From Pseudomonadota bacterium (GTDB lineage Bacteria; Pseudomonadota; Gammaproteobacteria; Xanthomonadales; Xanthomonadaceae), in assembly GCA_023461075.1 (NCBI GenBank), contig JAEWNY010000076.1:1-64000 (forward strand): a DNA stretch of 64,000 bases, written 5' to 3'. Numbering within the stretch: the first letter of the stretch is position 1; the number at the start of each line of letters is the position of its first letter. Under the pieces are notes generated by a model, which did not search any database, was not told the DNA's origin, and worked only from the letters and a program-made list of their open reading frames with translations. Positions 46,456-54,617 of the stretch are shown here, piece by piece. The position numbers were made by a program, and so were the translations under genes.

Positions 46456-47226
46456 ATGACTTCCAAGACCGCCTTCGTCACCGGGGCCAGCTCCGGCTTC
46501 GGCCGCGCCATCGCCCGCAAGCTGCTTGGCGATGGCTGGCGCGTGACCGTCACCGGCCGTCGCCGCGATCGACTTGAAGCCCTGCAGCACGAATTCGGCG
46601 ATGCCGTCTCGATCGCCTGCTTCGACGTGCGCGACGCCGCTGCGATCACTTCCGCGATCGATGCGCTGCCACCCGCTTTCCAGCGCATCGACCTGCTGGT
46701 CAACAACGCCGGCCTGGCGCTAGGCACAGCGCCTGCGCAAAACGCGGACCTGGCGCAATGGCGGCAGATGATCGACACCAATATCACCGGGCTGGTCACG
46801 TTGACGCACGCGCTGCTGCCGCGGCTGATCGAGTCGAAGGCGCTGATCGTCAACATCAGCTCGATCGCGGCGACCTATCCGTACACCGGCGGCAATGTCT
46901 ACGGCGGCACCAAGGCCTTCGTCAGCCAGTTCTCGCTGGGCCTGCGCAGCGACCTGCACGGCAGCGGCGTGCGGGTGACCAGCATCGAGCCGGGGATGGC
47001 GGAAACCGAGTTCGCCCTGGTGCGTACCGGCGGCGACCAATCCGCCAGCGACGCACTCTACGCAGGCGCCGCGCCGATCCGCGCCGAAGATATCGCCGAA
47101 CAGGTCGTTTGGCTGGCCAGCCTGCCGCCGCATCTCAACGTCAACCGCATCGAGACGATGCCGGTGAGCCAGAGCTTCGCCGGCTTCCATGTGTCTCGCC
47201 ATGCAGGTCCGGAGGCCACGCTATGA
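46456..47226 (+). CDS. YdfG-type short-chain dehydrogenase
   Basis: 256 residues. The NADP site is TGASSGFGRAIA (9-20), with GRRRDRL after strand 2 favouring NADP. NNAGLALG and the catalytic Ser-Tyr-Lys set are visible (NISSIAA, then YGGTKAF). The sequence order and the ending resemble YdfG, an NADP-dependent 3-hydroxy acid dehydrogenase acting on serine, allothreonine and related compounds, but the substrate here is inferred. It overlaps the next gene by ATGA. Confidence 0.9.
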   Translation: MTSKTAFVTGASSGFGRAIARKLLGDGWRVTVTGRRRDRLEALQHEFGDAVSIACFDVRDAAAITSAIDALPPAFQRIDLLVNNAGLALGTAPAQNADLAQWRQMIDTNITGLVTLTHALLPRLIESKALIVNISSIAATYPYTGGNVYGGTKAFVSQFSLGLRSDLHGSGVRVTSIEPGMAETEFALVRTGGDQSASDALYAGAAPIRAEDIAEQVVWLASLPPHLNVNRIETMPVSQSFAGFHVSRHAGPEATL

Positions 47227-47741
47227 ACACGCAATCGCCCCTTGTATTCGCCGCCGTCATCGCGGTGTCGATCGGCGCGATGCTGCCGCTGCAGGGCCTG
47301 ATCAATGCACGGCTCGGGCAACAGGTCGGCGGCGCGGTGCAGGCGGCCTTCGTGTCGTTCCTGGTCGGCACGCTGGCACTGGGCGCATGGCTGCTGGCGA
47401 CGCGGCAGGGCGTGCACCCGGCAGCCGCCCTTCGCGCGCCGGCGTGGATCTGGATCGGCGGACTGATCGGCGCGGTCTACGTGGCCTGCTTCACCCTGCT
47501 GGTGCCGCGCCTCGGCGCGGCGTCGATCATTTGCCTGGCCATCCTCGGTCAGGTGGTGGCCTCGCTGCTGCTGGATCATTACGGCGTGCTGCAGGCGCCA
47601 CGCGCCGTCGATCTGTGGCGCACGCTCGGCGCACTGCTGGTGTTGGCCGGCACGCTGCTGGTGGTCGCGCCGTGGCAATCCCGCGATGCCGCCGCAAAAG
47701 CGACATCGCAAGATCACTCGATCGGCGAATCGTCCAGATAG
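47223..47741 (+). CDS. YdcZ/DUF606-family DMT-type membrane protein
   Basis: 172 residues with five hydrophobic helices. GAMLPLQGLINARLGQQVGG and AAFVSFLVGTLAL are the typical opening of DUF606 (YdcZ) proteins of the drug/metabolite transporter clan; LGAASIICLAILGQVVASLLLDHYG follows. The substrate is unknown. The start overlaps the SDR stop (ATGA), so the pair is coupled. Its 3' end overlaps the convergent speA gene by 28 bases, leaving no room for a terminator. Confidence 0.88.
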   Translation: MNTQSPLVFAAVIAVSIGAMLPLQGLINARLGQQVGGAVQAAFVSFLVGTLALGAWLLATRQGVHPAAALRAPAWIWIGGLIGAVYVACFTLLVPRLGAASIICLAILGQVVASLLLDHYGVLQAPRAVDLWRTLGALLVLAGTLLVVAPWQSRDAAAKATSQDHSIGESSR

Positions 47742-49600
47742 GTGTAGCCGGTCAGCCCGTTCTCCAGCGCCTCATTGAAGCGTTCGGCCTCGGATTTGCT
47801 GAGGTCCGCGGCACCCACGCGCGCGCGATAGGCGCGACGCAAATCATCGAGTTTGTAGCCGACGTAATCGAGCATCACGTCGGTGGTGTCGCCACGACGC
47901 TGCTGCACGATGCGGCAGTCCTCGCCATCTACCTTGACCTCGATGGCATCGGTGTCGCCGAACAGGTTGTGGATGTCGCCGAGGATCTCCTGGTACGCGC
48001 CGACCAGGAAGAACCCGAGCCTATAGCTCTCGCCCTTGCGCAACTCGTGCAGCGGCAGCGAGGTGTCGAGGTCCTCGTTCTCCACGTAGATATCGATCTT
48101 GCCGTCGGAATCGCAGGTGAGATCCGCGATGATGCCGCGTCGGGTCGGTTCTTCATCAAGCCGCTCGATCGGCACGATCGGGAACACCTGGTCGATCGCC
48201 CACACGTCCGGCATCGATTCGAACACGCTGAAGTTGACGAAATACTTGTCGACCAGGCGCTCGTTCAACTCGTCCAGCAGGTCGCGGTGGCTCTTCTCGT
48301 CATAGGTCAGGCGCGCCTTGACCGCATGCGCGATCGCGTAGAACAGGTCGTCGATGCGCGCGCGCTGCACCAGGTCGATCTGACCGAGCGAATACAACGC
48401 CAGGCCTTCGGAATGCGCCTGCACGGCCTCGTGGTAGATCTCCACCGCCGGGCGCCCGGCCATCTCGTCGTGCAATTCGCGCAGTTGGCGCACCGGGTTG
48501 GATTCATCGTCGTTCTGCGGCGGCACGCGGCCTTCCGGCGCCTGCTCGACTTCACTGACGTTGGCCACCAGCACCGCGTGGTGCGCGGTCATCGCCCGTC
48601 CGCATTCGGTGACGATGCGCGGCTGCGACAGATCGTTCTGCGCGCAGGCCTCGGCCAGCGGCTGCACGATGCTGGAGGCGTAATGCGCGATGTTGTAGTT
48701 GACCGAGTTGTACGAACGCGAACGCGTGCCTTCGTAATCAATACCGAGGCCGCCGCCTACATCGACATGGCTGATGTCCGCGCCCAGCTTCGACAGCTCG
48801 ACGAAGTAGCGGGTCGCCTCGCGCATGCCGTTGGCGATGTCGCGCACGTTCGAGATCTGACTGCCCATGTGGAAATGCAGCAGCTTCAGGCAATGGCCCA
48901 TGCCGGCATCGCGCAGGTGCTTCCACAGGTCCAGCACCTGGCGCGGGTTGAGGCCGAACTTGGCCTTGTCGCCGCCCGAGTTCTGCCATTTGCCGGCGCC
49001 GAGCGACGCCAGCCGCATGCGCACGCCGATGCCGGGTTCGACGCCGAGCGCGGCCGCCTCCTCCAGCACGATGCGCAGCTCGGAAGGCTTCTCGATCACG
49101 ATGAAAGTCTCGAGTCCCAGCTTGCGGCCGATCAAGGCAAGACGGATGTATTCGCGGTCCTTGTAACCGTTGCAGACGACAAGGCCGCCGTTGCGCGAAA
49201 GCGCGAGCACCGCCATCAACTCCGGCTTGCTGCCGGCCTCCAGGCCGAAGCCTTCGCCATGGTGCGAGGCCAGCACACCGGCCACGCCCGCGTGCTGGTT
49301 GACCTTGATCGGATACACGGCCGTGTAGCCGCCGGTGTATTCCCAGTCCTTTTCAGCCTGCGCGAACGCCGACTGCAGCTTGCCGAGGCGATCGCCGAGG
49401 ATGTCGGGGAAGCGCACCAGCATCGGCAGCTTGGCGCCGCCCGCCAGCGCGCGATCGACCGCCTCGCCCAGCGCGATGCGCGGCCCGGACTTGCCTTTGG
49501 GCGCAACCACGACCCGGCCATCGTCACCGACATCGAAATAGCCATCCGCCCAATGCGGGATGGAATAGGTCTTTCGGGCGAGGTCGAGGGACCAGGTCAT
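47714..49600 (-). CDS. speA: Biosynthetic arginine decarboxylase
   Basis: 628 residues, the usual length of SpeA, a PLP fold III enzyme making agmatine from arginine. The PLP Lys is in AVYPIKVNQH near 98; HFHMGSQISN and VDVGGGLGIDYEG bind cofactor phosphate, and FSVFESMPDVWAIDQVFPI is a C-terminal landmark near the substrate site. It feeds putrescine and then spermidine synthesis; speE lies 1.2 kb away in the other orientation. TAGAAT on the minus strand (plus 49632-49637) is a good -10 candidate 31 nt from the start. Confidence 0.96.
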   Translation of the reverse strand: MTWSLDLARKTYSIPHWADGYFDVGDDGRVVVAPKGKSGPRIALGEAVDRALAGGAKLPMLVRFPDILGDRLGKLQSAFAQAEKDWEYTGGYTAVYPIKVNQHAGVAGVLASHHGEGFGLEAGSKPELMAVLALSRNGGLVVCNGYKDREYIRLALIGRKLGLETFIVIEKPSELRIVLEEAAALGVEPGIGVRMRLASLGAGKWQNSGGDKAKFGLNPRQVLDLWKHLRDAGMGHCLKLLHFHMGSQISNVRDIANGMREATRYFVELSKLGADISHVDVGGGLGIDYEGTRSRSYNSVNYNIAHYASSIVQPLAEACAQNDLSQPRIVTECGRAMTAHHAVLVANVSEVEQAPEGRVPPQNDDESNPVRQLRELHDEMAGRPAVEIYHEAVQAHSEGLALYSLGQIDLVQRARIDDLFYAIAHAVKARLTYDEKSHRDLLDELNERLVDKYFVNFSVFESMPDVWAIDQVFPIVPIERLDEEPTRRGIIADLTCDSDGKIDIYVENEDLDTSLPLHELRKGESYRLGFFLVGAYQEILGDIHNLFGDTDAIEVKVDGEDCRIVQQRRGDTTDVMLDYVGYKLDDLRRAYRARVGAADLSKSEAERFNEALENGLTGYTYLDDSPIE

Positions 49601-49673
49601 GCGGCCGGCTCAGGCGTTGAACAGGCCCGCCATTCTACGGGCGTCGATGACATCGCGGACTCAACCCCCGCGG

Positions 49674-50693
49674 TCAACCTTTCGGACCGCCCATCACCGG
49701 CAGCACGATGCCGTTGACGTAGGAGGACATCACCGGCGAGGCCAGGAACACGAACGCGGGCGAGAGTTCCTCCGGCTGCGCGGGCCGGCCCATTGCGCTG
49801 TCCTTGCCGAACTCGGCGACTTCCTCCGCCGGCTTGTCGGCTGGATTGAACGGCGTCCACACCGGGCCGGGCGCGACCGCATTGACGCGGATGCCGCGAT
49901 CGAGCAGGTTGGCCGCCAACGCCTTGGTGAACGCATGCACCGCGCCCTTGCTGGTGGAGTAGTCGATGAGCTGCGGGCTGCCGAACAGGCCTGTGACCGA
50001 GCCGCAGTTGATGATCGATGCGCCTTCCTTCAGGTGCGGCAGCGCGGCGCGCGCCATGTGCAGGTAGCCGGCCACGTTGGTCTGCAGCGTTTCCTGCAGA
50101 TGCGCGTCGCTGATCTGCTCGAGCGTATCGGCGTGTTGCTGGAAGGCTGCGTTGTTGACCAGCACGTCCAGCCCGCCGAACTTGCGCACCACGCGCGCCA
50201 CCGCCTTGTTGCAGAACGCCGGATCGCGCACGTCGCCCGGCACCAGCATCGCGCTGCGTCCTTCCTTCTCCACCCAGCGCGCGGTTTCCTTCGCGTCCTT
50301 GTGTTCGTTGAGGTAGAAGATCGCCACATCCGCGCCTTCCCGGGCGAACAGCACCGCGACCGCGCGACCGATGCCCGAATCCGCACCCGTGACGATCGCC
50401 GTCATGCCCTTCAACTTGCCGCTGCCCTTGTAGCCGGGCGCCTCGAAACGCGGCGCGAGCTCCAGATCGGCCTCGATGCCCGGCTTGGCCACATGCTGCG
50501 CCGGCACTTTCGTCGGCTGCCTGCGCGCGCCAGCCTGCACCGGTTTCTTGTCTTCGTCCTTTTTCGATGCAGGCTTGCGGGCGTCACGCGCGTCGATCGG
50601 CTTCTGGATCGCCCGCTGGCGCCGCGCAGTGGCGTCGGCCTTGCGGGTGGAGAGGTTGGAGGGAGTCTTGCCGGGGGTTTTTCGCGTGGCCAT
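49674..50693 (-). CDS. YghA-type SDR oxidoreductase with basic N-terminal extension
   Basis: 339 residues. The SDR domain begins at about residue 97 with AIVTGADSGIGRAVA; NNAAFQQHADTLEQIS, a catalytic Ser (NCGSVTG), and YSTSKGAVHAF (Tyr, Lys) follow, all typical of the YghA group. Residues 1-80 are an added Lys/Arg/Ala/Gln-rich low-complexity segment with KKDEDKKPVQAGARRQP; it is not part of the fold and resembles the basic tails found in stress-related proteins of soil bacteria. The physiological substrate is unknown. Confidence 0.88.
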   Translation of the reverse strand: MATRKTPGKTPSNLSTRKADATARRQRAIQKPIDARDARKPASKKDEDKKPVQAGARRQPTKVPAQHVAKPGIEADLELAPRFEAPGYKGSGKLKGMTAIVTGADSGIGRAVAVLFAREGADVAIFYLNEHKDAKETARWVEKEGRSAMLVPGDVRDPAFCNKAVARVVRKFGGLDVLVNNAAFQQHADTLEQISDAHLQETLQTNVAGYLHMARAALPHLKEGASIINCGSVTGLFGSPQLIDYSTSKGAVHAFTKALAANLLDRGIRVNAVAPGPVWTPFNPADKPAEEVAEFGKDSAMGRPAQPEELSPAFVFLASPVMSSYVNGIVLPVMGGPKG

Positions 50694-50790
50694 GGCGATC
50701 ACCGTATTGGGGGAAACTGCATCCTGCCCTCGATGTTGTCGAGCGCATGCGAAATCACGCGCGCTTTGCAACCTGCGGCGGCGCAATCGC

Positions 50791-50796
50791 TACAAT
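50791..50796 (+). promoter_or_regulatory. -10 box of speE
   Basis: TACAAT within GCTACAAT (50789-50796), 32 nt before the speE ATG. TTGCAA at 50766-50771 is a poor -35 with 19-nt spacing. Predicted leader of about 25 nt. Confidence 0.45.
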
Positions 50797-50828
50797 CCGC
50801 GCCTGTCCACGCACCGGAAAACATCACG

Positions 50829-51683
50829 ATGTCCCAGCAGGAATGGCATTACGAGACGTTCGAACCGACCGGCTCGGCGATCGGTTTCCGCATCACCCGC
50901 AAACTCGACGAGGTGCAGTCGCCGTTCCAGAAGATCGAGATCTTCGAATCGACCGACTGGGGCAACCTGATGCTGATCGATGGCGCGATGATGCTGACCA
51001 CGCGCGACAACTTCTTCTACCACGAGATGATCAGCCACCCGACGCTGTTCACCCACGCCGCGCCGAAGCGCGTGGTGATCATTGGCGGGGGCGACTGCGG
51101 CACCCTGCGCGAAGTGCTGAAGCACGAGGGCGTCGAGAAAGTCACCCAATGCGACATCGATGAACAAGTCACCCGCATGGCGGAGAAGCATTTCCCCGAA
51201 CTCTGCGAATCCAATGGCGACGCGCGCGCCGAGATCCTGTTCGATGACGGTCTGGCCTACATCAAGAACCTCGATGCGAACTCGGTCGACGTCATCATCG
51301 TCGACTCCACCGATCCGATCGGCCCGGCCGCCGGGCTGTTCAACGCGGCGTTCTTCGCCGATTGCCACAAGGCGTTGAAGGACGACGGCATCCTGGTGCA
51401 GCAGAGCGAATCACCGCTGGCCCTGCTCGATCTCATCAAGGAATTGCGCGGCGAGATGGGCAAGGCCGGCTTCAACTCGTTCCAGACGCTGCCGTTCCCG
51501 CAGCCCTGCTACCCGACCGGCTGGTGGAGCGTGACGATGGCCAAGAAACAGGCCAACGCCGATTTCGGCTTCCGCGAAGCGGATGCCCGCGGCAAGAGTT
51601 TCGACACGCTGTACTACACCGCCGATGCGCATGTCGGCGCCAGCCACCTGCCGCCGTTCGTGGCGAAAGCGCTGGCCGAGTAA
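50829..51683 (+). CDS. speE: Spermidine synthase
   Basis: 284 residues from ATG 50829; the long open lead upstream is antisense to the SDR gene. Putrescine aminopropyltransferase, using decarboxylated S-adenosylmethionine. IEIFESTDWGNLMLIDG and FFYHEMISHP are N-terminal signatures, VIIGGGDCGTLREVLKH is the nucleotide-binding loop and VDVIIVDSTDPIGPA carries the catalytic Asp. Works downstream of SpeA after agmatine is converted to putrescine by enzymes not in the window. A speD gene was not found here. Confidence 0.96.
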   Translation: MSQQEWHYETFEPTGSAIGFRITRKLDEVQSPFQKIEIFESTDWGNLMLIDGAMMLTTRDNFFYHEMISHPTLFTHAAPKRVVIIGGGDCGTLREVLKHEGVEKVTQCDIDEQVTRMAEKHFPELCESNGDARAEILFDDGLAYIKNLDANSVDVIIVDSTDPIGPAAGLFNAAFFADCHKALKDDGILVQQSESPLALLDLIKELRGEMGKAGFNSFQTLPFPQPCYPTGWWSVTMAKKQANADFGFREADARGKSFDTLYYTADAHVGASHLPPFVAKALAE

Positions 51684-51703
51684 GCGATGGGATGCCGATA
51701 CGC

Positions 51704-52072
<369 letters not shown>

Positions 52073-52207
52073 CTAATCCATCTACCGTCGCCCTTGACGC
52101 GACGCTGCTAGGATTTCACCCACCCCACGACACGGGCAGCGCCGATGTCGCATGCACATGCGCCGCGACACATTGGCATCACGCCCACCGCGCAGGAGCG
52201 CAACGCC

Positions 52208-52474
52208 ATGATCGACCTCGCCCAACTCGATGATCTCGCCCGCCGCCTCGGTGGCCTGCTGCCGCCCTCGTTGCGCGAAGGCCGCGAGGAGCTGCAGGAG
52301 AACTTCAAGTCGGTGCTGCAGGCGGGACTGGCGCGGCTCGACCTGGTGACGCGCGAGGAGTTCGAGGTCCAGCGCGCGGTCCTGCTGAAGACCCGTGAGA
52401 AGCTGGAATCGCTCGAACGCAGCGTCTGCGAACTCGAAGCCGCGCGCAGCGCCGACACCGCGCCGCGCCACTGA
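52208..52474 (+). CDS. ubiK: Ubiquinone biosynthesis accessory factor UbiK (YqiC/BMFP)
   Basis: 88 residues from ATG 52208, chosen for the AGGAG site 9 nt upstream and for the family opening MIDLAQLDDLARRL. An earlier in-frame ATG at 52145 lies 30 nt after a -10-like GCTAGGAT (52107-52114) and cannot be excluded. The C-terminal helix RLDLVTREEFEVQRAVLLKTREKLESLE is the conserved trimeric coiled coil. UbiK helps the soluble Ubi complex under aerobic growth, relevant to the respiratory genes in this window. comM follows 52 nt on. Confidence 0.93.
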   Translation: MIDLAQLDDLARRLGGLLPPSLREGREELQENFKSVLQAGLARLDLVTREEFEVQRAVLLKTREKLESLERSVCELEAARSADTAPRH

Positions 52475-52526
52475 CCCCCACGCAGCAGCAAGCGAGGCGC
52501 AGGACGCGCGTCGCGAGGATAGGGCC

Positions 52527-54050
52527 ATGGGATTGGCACGGGTATTGAGCCGCGCGCGCGTCGGCGTCGAGGCACCGCAGGTCACCGTCGAGGTGCATGT
52601 CGGCGGCGGCCTGCCGGCGCTGTCGATCGTGGGTCTCGCCGATACCGCAGTGCGCGAGGCGCGCGACCGCGTACGGGCCGCGCTGGTCTGCGCGCAGCTG
52701 GAGTTCCCCGCCGGGCGCATCACCATCAACCTGGCGCCGGCCGACTTGCGCAAGGATGGCGGCGGTTTCGACTTGCCGATCGCGCTGGGCATCCTCGTCG
52801 CCAGCGGGCAACTGCCGCAGCAATCGCTGGAAGACACCGAATTCATCGGCGAACTCGGCTTGACCGGCGAATTGCGCGCGGTCAGCGGCGTGCTGCCCGC
52901 CGCCGTTGCCGCCGCCGCGGCGGGCCGGCGGCTGGTCGTGCCCGTAAGCAATGCCGCCGAAGCCGCGCTCGCGCGCCGGGCCACTGTCTGCACGGCGCGG
53001 ACCCTGCTGGAAGTCTGCGCGGAACTGCGCGGGCTCACGTCATTGCCACGCGCCGTTGCGTTGCCGGCCACCGATGCGGATACGACGACGGACCTGGCCG
53101 ACGTGCGCGGGCAGGCGCATGCGCGGCGCGCGCTGGAGATCGCAGCCTGCGGGCAGCATCATCTGCTGCTGATCGGCAGTCCCGGCTGCGGCAAGACCCT
53201 GCTGGCATCGCGCCTGCCCGGCCTGTTGCCGCCGATGGAAGAAGCCGATGCGCTGGAACTGGCCGCCGTGCGCTCGGTATCGGGCCACGGCTTCGATCCC
53301 ACGCGATGGATGCAGCGTCCATTCCGCAGCCCGCATCACACCGCCAGTCCGGTGGCTCTGGCCGGCGGAGGCAGTTCCCCGAGGCCGGGCGAGATCTCGC
53401 TGGCCCACCACGGCGTGCTGTTCCTGGATGAGCTGCCCGAGTGGTCGCGCACCGCGCTGGAGGTGCTGCGGCAGCCGCTGGAATCGGGCGTGGTCACGGT
53501 GTCGCGAGCGGCCCGCCAATGCGAGTTCCCCGCGCGTTTCCAGATGGTCGCCGCGATGAATCCCTGTCCCTGCGGCTGGGCCGGTGATGTGTCCGGTCGA
53601 TGCCGCTGCAGTGCCGATGCCATCGCCCGCTACCGCGCGCGGATCTCCGGACCGTTGCTCGACCGCATCGACCTGCAGGTGGCGATGCAGCGCCTGCCTG
53701 CCTCGGCCCTCGCCTGCGAAGCGCCCGAAGGAGAGACCAGCGCCAGCGTACGCAGCCGGGTGATCGCGGCCCGCGAACGGCAGCTTGTGCGCGCCGGCAA
53801 ACCCAATGCCCTGCTCGGGCAGGCCGAACTCGTACGCGACTGCGTGCTGGAGGCCGGCGATCAGCGGCTGCTGGAAGCCTCGATCGACCGCATGCAGATG
53901 AGCGCGCGCGGGGTCCATCGCGTCCTGCGGGTGGCGCGCACGATCGCCGACCTCGCGGCAAGCCCGACCATCCGCACCCTGCATCTGGCCGAAGCGATCG
54001 GCTACCGCGACTCGGCCGCCGGGGCGTGCCCCGCAGCCCGGGCCGCCTGA
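52527..54050 (+). CDS. comM: ComM/YifB-family Mg-chelatase-like AAA+ helicase
   Basis: 507 residues. The N-terminal Lon-like fold (1-165, VEVHVGGGLPALSIVGLADTAV and LAPADLRKDGGGFDLPIA) precedes an AAA+ core with Walker A GSPGCGKT (217-224), Walker B VLFLDELPEWS and MNPCPCGWAGD, the conserved Cys/zinc-like insertion. ComM is a branch-migration helicase that extends recombination during natural transformation. It follows ubiK, in the common order PII, ubiK, comM. The C-terminus is slightly Ala/Pro rich, and decayed sequence follows it. Confidence 0.95.
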   Translation: MGLARVLSRARVGVEAPQVTVEVHVGGGLPALSIVGLADTAVREARDRVRAALVCAQLEFPAGRITINLAPADLRKDGGGFDLPIALGILVASGQLPQQSLEDTEFIGELGLTGELRAVSGVLPAAVAAAAAGRRLVVPVSNAAEAALARRATVCTARTLLEVCAELRGLTSLPRAVALPATDADTTTDLADVRGQAHARRALEIAACGQHHLLLIGSPGCGKTLLASRLPGLLPPMEEADALELAAVRSVSGHGFDPTRWMQRPFRSPHHTASPVALAGGGSSPRPGEISLAHHGVLFLDELPEWSRTALEVLRQPLESGVVTVSRAARQCEFPARFQMVAAMNPCPCGWAGDVSGRCRCSADAIARYRARISGPLLDRIDLQVAMQRLPASALACEAPEGETSASVRSRVIAARERQLVRAGKPNALLGQAELVRDCVLEAGDQRLLEASIDRMQMSARGVHRVLRVARTIADLAASPTIRTLHLAEAIGYRDSAAGACPAARAA

Positions 54051-54111
54051 TCCCGCGCGATGCGCTGTTCGGCAGCTTCTACCAGCAATTTTGGGCAGGC
54101 GCATGGGCGAT

Positions 54112-54502
54112 CCCACGACCGAAGCCGGCAAGTAATGGCTCACCTGACGCTCGCCGCTGACCCGCGCCGACCAGATCAAGCGTCCCTTGCTGATCGGCCA
54201 GGGCGCGAACGATCCGCGCGTCAGGCAGGCCCAGTCCGACCAGATCGTCACCGCGATGAAGGCGAAAAAGATCCCGGTCACCTATGTGCTGTTCCCGGAC
54301 GAAGGCCACGGCTTTCAGCGGCCGCAGAACGCGGGGGGGTTCAACGCCGTCGCCGAAGGCTCTCGGCCAATGTCTGGGGGGACGGGTGCAACCGATCGGC
54401 GATGATTTCGCCGGCACCGGCATCGGCGTGCCCGACCGGGCTTCGCACGTGCCCGGCCTTGCCGAAGCCTTGCAGAACCACAAGGCCGACGTCCGCAAGT
54501 GA
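54112..54502 (+). pseudogene. Decayed C-terminal fragment of an S9 prolyl oligopeptidase
   Basis: Three frames hold consecutive pieces of one S9 catalytic domain. Around 54112 a frame reads MGDPTTEAGK then stops. From 54148 another reads RSPLTRADQIKRPLLIGQGANDPRVRQ through FPDEGHGFQRPQNAGGFNAVAE, with the Asp and His of the triad. After about 54360 a one-base shift continues as LGQCLGGRVQPIGDDFAG to GLAEALQNHKADVRK and a stop at 54502. The nucleophile Ser part and propeller are missing. It is closer to another S9 subgroup than to the intact gene at 2945. The 567 nt between comM and the antiporter hold only this relic. Confidence 0.8.
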
Positions 54503-54617
54503 AGCGATGAGGCATGCCCCGGCCAAGGGTCGGGCCATGCCAGGGCGGATCGCGCACGGACGGATCGGGCGTGCTGCCGTTAGACTCGGTCTTGAACCGG
54601 ACCGGCGGCGACGATCC

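Noticed and set aside
47189..49717. An 842-codon plus-strand frame across ydcZ-like gene and speA
   Set aside because: Shadow of speA, which is complete on the minus strand.
54060..54617. Longer N-terminus for the antiporter from 54060 or 54507
   Set aside because: The lead covers the S9 relic in another frame, has no hydrophobic helix, and would exceed the family length by up to 186 residues.
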